NCBI RefSeq assembly: GCF_008014675.1
Contig: NZ_VOXD01000002.1
Location: forward strand, 1-64,000
DNA from: Neolewinella aurantiaca
Lineage (GTDB): Bacteria > Bacteroidota > Bacteroidia > Chitinophagales > Saprospiraceae
Reading direction: 5' to 3'
DNA length: 64,000 nucleotides
Positions 60,864 to 64,000 of the stretch are shown here, in pieces. The first letter of the stretch is position 1. Every line of letters starts with the position of its first letter. Under the pieces are notes generated by a model. The model was given only the letters and a program-made list of their open reading frames with translations. It made no database searches and had not been told where the DNA came from. A program made the translations under genes and the position numbers.

Positions 60864-61400
60864 ATGTCTTCAGACATTAAACGAAAAAAACAACCTAAAA
60901 CCCTTACAGCTATGGAATTTGATGACCTTCTTGACGACAACCTCTCCACCGAAAGCCGCTACGCTGCGCTGGCGGACGCAAGCAAGGGTAAGCGATTCTG
61001 GAACTACCTCATTGACCAGACATGCATGATGGTAATCGGTTTTTTGGCGGGGATAGCAATTGCGCTGGCAGATCCATACGGAAATGAAACCTGGCTGCTG
61101 AACAGCGGAGCCATCGGCAACTACCTGTTTGGTGCCTTCATTGCGCTTGTGTACTACCCGCTTACGGAGGGCTTGTTGGGCGGTAAGTCCATCGGGAAAC
61201 TTTTGACCGGTACCCGTGCTGTCCGTCAGGATGGAACAAAGGTGGATATGCAGGACGTATTTCTGCGTACTCTAAGCCGGGTGGTCCCCTTTGAGGCATG
61301 GAGCTTTCTTGGGAGCAAGGATCGTGGCTGGCACGACGAGTGGACAAAGACAAAAGTAGTAGACGAAAAACACCGCCACCAGAGTAAGGGCGTTTATTAG
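60864..61400 (+). CDS. RDD-family membrane protein
   Basis: The 178-residue protein has the RDD domain: FWNYLIDQTCMMVIGFLAGIAIAL, two further hydrophobic segments (GNYLFGAFIALVYYPLTEGLL), then GGKSIGKLLTGTRAVRQDGTKVDMQDVFLRTLSRVVPFEAWSFLG and DRGWHDEWTKTKVV. The first Arg of the R-D-D motif is replaced here by an Asn-Tyr-Leu-Ile-Asp context. An alternative ATG at residue 17 is possible. RDD proteins are small transport-related or regulatory membrane proteins of unknown role. Confidence 0.87.
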   Translation: MSSDIKRKKQPKTLTAMEFDDLLDDNLSTESRYAALADASKGKRFWNYLIDQTCMMVIGFLAGIAIALADPYGNETWLLNSGAIGNYLFGAFIALVYYPLTEGLLGGKSIGKLLTGTRAVRQDGTKVDMQDVFLRTLSRVVPFEAWSFLGSKDRGWHDEWTKTKVVDEKHRHQSKGVY

Positions 61401-61420
61401 GCGAGGACGCAGGATGCAAG
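61400..61420 (-). repeat. Dispersed element, copy 22 (variant)
   Basis: On the minus strand this reads CTTGCATCCTGCG followed by TCCTCGCC. It abuts the stop codon of the RDD gene and has no gene downstream on its strand. Confidence 0.65.
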
Positions 61421-61686
61421 GGTAGGTTGAGAGAGCTACCCGGCGGAGGCGTTTCACGCTGGGTGAGTTTACGTCGCAACCCATCTTACCTTGCTTGTTG
61501 GCCCATTAGTGAAGTTCTGCCCCGGACAAATCTCAACACATCATTTACGTGATCAGAAGTTGATCTTCCCGGCTGTTCACCGGCGGTGAAGGCCGCCGGG
61601 GCGGTAAAACTTTGTAGGCCTTAGCGCGAAGCCCCGGCATCATTACCGGCACCGCTGTTTGGTCCGTTATTCACATAAAAGCAGCT

Positions 61687-61706
61687 TTTGCACCTGCGAC
61701 CGCGCA
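61687..61706 (+). repeat. Dispersed 20-bp element, copy 23
   Basis: TTTGCACCTGCGACCGCGCA is one base from consensus. It lies 25 bp upstream of the exact -7 box TAGCTTTG, pointing into the thiolase-like gene. Confidence 0.85.
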
Positions 61707-61715
61707 TAAAAATGC

Positions 61716-61723
61716 TAGCTTTG
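61716..61723 (+). promoter_or_regulatory. -7 promoter box (TAGCTTTG)
   Basis: An exact TAnnTTTG match 25 bp after the TTTG of dispersed-element copy 23 and 93 bp before the ATG at 61817. Confidence 0.6.
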
Positions 61724-61816
61724 CGAATACCGTTATGCCAGGAATAAGTCACGCGTGCGTCTGCTTGCTGTGGCAACTGCCTGGTATATATTGACTACGT
61801 GATTACCAGACTGAAT

Positions 61817-63031
61817 ATGCCGACCAAAGCCTACATCTACGACGCCCTGCGCAGCCCCCGTGGCCGGGCCGATGGCAGTAACGCCGATCTTTACGAAGTT
61901 AAGCCTATCGATTTGCTGAGCCAGTGCCTTCGTGCGTTTCAGCGAAGGTCCGGGCGCGAAGAATTACCGGCTAGCATCGACGACCTGATCATCGGGTGCA
62001 ATACTCCGGTTGGAGACCAGGGGTACAACATCGCCCGTGCTGCATTACTCAACGCAGGGTGGGGGAGTGCCCGGGGAGGTTTACAGATCAACCGCTTCAA
62101 CACCTCCGGCCTGGAAGCCGTCAACCTTGCTGCGGCCCGCATCACGGCCGAGTATGGCGAAGTCATCATCGCCGGCGGCATCGAATGCATGAGTCGCGTA
62201 CCTACTTACCTCAATGGCGGCCCGATGCTCAACGATCCCTCTACGGTCATCAATAGTCACTACATCCCTCAGGGAGTGGCGGCCGATCTTGTGGCGGGCT
62301 CCAACGATATTTCACGTGAAGAACTCGATGCGTACGCCTTGAAGTCTCACGCCAAAGCGGTGGCGGCTCAGAAGGCCGGGCGCTACAGCAAGAGCCTCGA
62401 GCAAATAGCGGACGCCAATGGCCTCGTTATTCTCGCCGAAGACACCATCTGTAGCCCAGGGCTGAATACCGATGACCTCGCAGAACTGCCGCCCCGGTTT
62501 ACAGAAATGGGGCTGGCGGGGTTCGACGAAATGGCCCTGCACCGGTTTCCGCTGGTCGACCATGTTGAGCACAGCCATACAATCGGAAACACCTCCAAGG
62601 CGGCCGATGGCTGCGCCCTCGTCTTGCTGGGCAGCGAGAAAGCCGGAAAAGAACTCAGCCTCATCCCCCGGGCCCGGATCAGGGCCGTTGCAATGAGCGC
62701 CGTGGATGCGACTTTGTTGACGGGCGGTCGCAATGCTGCCGAGTTGGCCCTGGCCAAAGCAGGGCTTGAGGTGAAAGATATAGACCTTTGGGAATTCAAC
62801 GAGTCTTATGCTGCCCCGACAATCCGGTTTCAGCGGCACTTTGAAATCGAAGACGATTGCTTCAATGCCCTCGGCGGAGCTATTGCGCTGGGCGAGCCTC
62901 TCGGGGCGGTTGGCGGAATGATGCTTTGCCAGTTGCTCGATGAAATGGAGCGCCGTGATCTTACCCTTGGCAGCCTCACTATCGATGCCGGTGCCGGCCT
63001 GGCCGTCTCAACTATTATTGAAAGAGTATAG
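61817..63031 (+). CDS. Thiolase-fold protein lacking the catalytic Cys, His and second Cys
   Basis: The ATG at 61817 gives 404 residues; a GTG at 61799 would add six. The protein has the FadA-like degradative thiolase framework: ALRSPRGRADGSNADLYEVKPIDLL, GDQGYNIARAALLNAGW, IIAGGIECMSRVPTY, TIGNTSKAADGCALVLL, WEFNESYAAP and GGAIALGEPLGAVGG. Three catalytic positions are changed: NRFNTSG has Asn95 for the nucleophilic Cys, GEPLG has Glu360 for the His of GHPLG, and TIDAGAG has Asp390 for the second Cys. Asn328 of the NEAFA-like motif is kept. It cannot work as an ordinary thiolase. It precedes a fatty-acid-oxidation gene, so it may be a pseudoenzyme partner or a new catalyst. Confidence 0.85.
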   Translation: MPTKAYIYDALRSPRGRADGSNADLYEVKPIDLLSQCLRAFQRRSGREELPASIDDLIIGCNTPVGDQGYNIARAALLNAGWGSARGGLQINRFNTSGLEAVNLAAARITAEYGEVIIAGGIECMSRVPTYLNGGPMLNDPSTVINSHYIPQGVAADLVAGSNDISREELDAYALKSHAKAVAAQKAGRYSKSLEQIADANGLVILAEDTICSPGLNTDDLAELPPRFTEMGLAGFDEMALHRFPLVDHVEHSHTIGNTSKAADGCALVLLGSEKAGKELSLIPRARIRAVAMSAVDATLLTGGRNAAELALAKAGLEVKDIDLWEFNESYAAPTIRFQRHFEIEDDCFNALGGAIALGEPLGAVGGMMLCQLLDEMERRDLTLGSLTIDAGAGLAVSTIIERV

Positions 63032-63099
63032 CAATCTGAAGCTGGGTGCCAGCGATCTGGTAACCGGCTTCTGATTGCTTAGTTTCTAGCTTCCTGACT

Positions 63100-64000
63100 A
63101 TGATTCACTACCGCAAAGACACTGACAATATTGTTACCCTGATCCTCGACATGGAGGGTAGGAGCAGCAACCTGTTGAACCACGAGCTGGTTGCTGCCTT
63201 CCAGCCGGTAATAAAACATTTACAAAGCGAGAAGGCCGCCGGCCGGGTAAGTGGTATTATCATTACCTCCGCAAAGAAGGACTTCCTGCAGGGGGGAGAC
63301 CTTTCCTATCTCCGGGAACTCAAAGATCCTGAAGAGGCCTTCAACGCAGCCCAAAAGTTGAAAACGTTTCTACGTGACATCGAGCGGCCGGGAGTACCCG
63401 TAGTCGCGGCAATAAACGGTGACGCCATCGGTACCGGTTTTGAGCTGGCCCTGGCCTGTCATCACCGGATAGCGCTGGCCAATCCTAAAACCAGGCTTGG
63501 TCACCCTGAAGTGAAGATCGGGCTCATCCCCAGTGGTGGTGCGGTAATCCGGCTCATGTGGCTCCTTGGTATCGAACGGGCCTATCCGCTCTTGCTGGAG
63601 GGCAGGCGCTACAGCCCGCAGGAAGCACTCAAAGTGGGGATCATCGATGATCTGGCGGATGACCAGACGGGGCTGATGCGAAAAGCCAAAGCGTGGCTGC
63701 TGTCTGACCCGCCCACCCAGCGCCCCTGGGATGAGGAAGACGGCGAAATCCCCGGAGGGACAGCCGCTGAACCAAACCTGGGGCACCGCATCAGGTTGCT
63801 GACCGCACGACTCTCCGCAACTTACAATGATCTGTACCCTGCAGAGCGGGCTATCCTGGATTTGCTGGCCGAAGGCTCTAAGCTCGACTTCGAAACCGCA
63901 TGTCGGCTCGATAGCAGGTACTACGCCCGGGTAGCCACCGGTCAGGTGAGCAATAATATGATTTCAACTTTCTGGTTCGACAAGCAAGCCATCCGGACCA
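63100..64000 (+). CDS. FadB/FadJ-like multifunctional enzyme, N-terminal enoyl-CoA hydratase part (cut by window end)
   Basis: The frame starts at 63100, 68 bp after the thiolase-like gene, and runs off the window after 300 codons with no stop. It has a crotonase domain: IIITSAKKDFLQGGDLSYL (first oxyanion-hole strand), VVAAINGDAIGTGFELALAC with a Glu where the first catalytic Glu is expected, and RLGHPEVKIGLIPSGGAVIRL with the second Glu. The usual GGG before FELAL is GTG here. The 3-hydroxyacyl-CoA dehydrogenase half would lie beyond the window. Together with the thiolase-like gene it forms a fadBA-like pair for beta-oxidation. Confidence 0.85.
   Translation, partial: MIHYRKDTDNIVTLILDMEGRSSNLLNHELVAAFQPVIKHLQSEKAAGRVSGIIITSAKKDFLQGGDLSYLRELKDPEEAFNAAQKLKTFLRDIERPGVPVVAAINGDAIGTGFELALACHHRIALANPKTRLGHPEVKIGLIPSGGAVIRLMWLLGIERAYPLLLEGRRYSPQEALKVGIIDDLADDQTGLMRKAKAWLLSDPPTQRPWDEEDGEIPGGTAAEPNLGHRIRLLTARLSATYNDLYPAERAILDLLAEGSKLDFETACRLDSRYYARVATGQVSNNMISTFWFDKQAIRT

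Larger units (their letters stand above)
61401..61816. other. Intergenic region upstream of the thiolase-like gene
   Basis: This 416-bp gap holds dispersed-element copies 22 and 23 and an exact -7 box. No gene is supported. Confidence 0.45.

Overview
The window looks like chromosomal DNA of a Bacteroidota bacterium, most likely in or near the Saprospirales (Lewinella-like). The reasons are: -7 promoter boxes of the form TAnnTTTG; many exported proteins and lipoproteins with a short signal peptide ending in AQ or a lipobox Cys; type IX secretion (T9SS) parts (PorQ, PorD and a PorE-like protein); a CarboxypepD_reg/TonB receptor; families typical of the phylum (DUF4920, DUF4835, PycTM); and moderately high GC. 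There is no insertion sequence, prophage, CRISPR array, rRNA or intact tRNA.

Layout. 0-10 kb: a small exported protein, sugar nucleotidyltransferase, rpsO, GH15 glycosidase, a large protease/propeller/beta-barrel protein, an APC permease and a PAP2 phosphatase. 10-25 kb: lipoproteins, a PorE-like OmpA protein, an ECF sigma factor, cysE, rfaD, fbp, an M20 amidohydrolase, rsmA-GNAT, an FKBP lipoprotein, a MORN-repeat lipoprotein and porQ. 25-35 kb: a SnoaL-like protein, an HD-PycTM membrane protein, DUF1232, a HEAT-cyclophilin lipoprotein, a degenerate glucosaminidase, DUF805, engB and an ABC permease/ATPase pair. 35-50 kb: a TonB receptor, ftsK, a sigma-region-4-only protein, ytjA, two FtsX/MacB-type permeases, a NamZ-like lipoprotein, an exonuclease-GIY-YIG fusion, an ArsR-like regulator and radA. 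50-64 kb: an aldo/keto reductase, a second ECF sigma factor, topoisomerase IB, the conserved bamD-rpoZ-coaBC-porD cluster, DUF3137, RDD, and a thiolase-like gene followed by a multifunctional fatty-acid-oxidation gene cut by the window end.

Three things stand out. (1) A dispersed 20-bp element, TTTGCACCTGCGNNNGCGCC, occurs about 23 times on both strands. Many intergenic copies point into the next gene and sit about 23-26 bp upstream of a -7-like box. Other copies lie in low-constraint coding segments (signal peptides, linkers, tails) in several frames and both orientations, so the DNA rather than the protein appears conserved. (2) The thiolase homologue at 61817-63031 keeps the fold motifs but has Asn, Glu and Asp where the nucleophilic Cys, the catalytic His and the second Cys belong. 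(3) A sigma-region-4-only protein has a textbook sigma-54 (-24/-12) promoter, and a full-length ECF paralogue 25 kb away has a near match to that promoter.

Most coding starts were moved from the longest open frame to an internal ATG where a signal peptide, family N-terminus or upstream promoter box supported it. Functional calls rest on motif recognition by eye; no database search was run.
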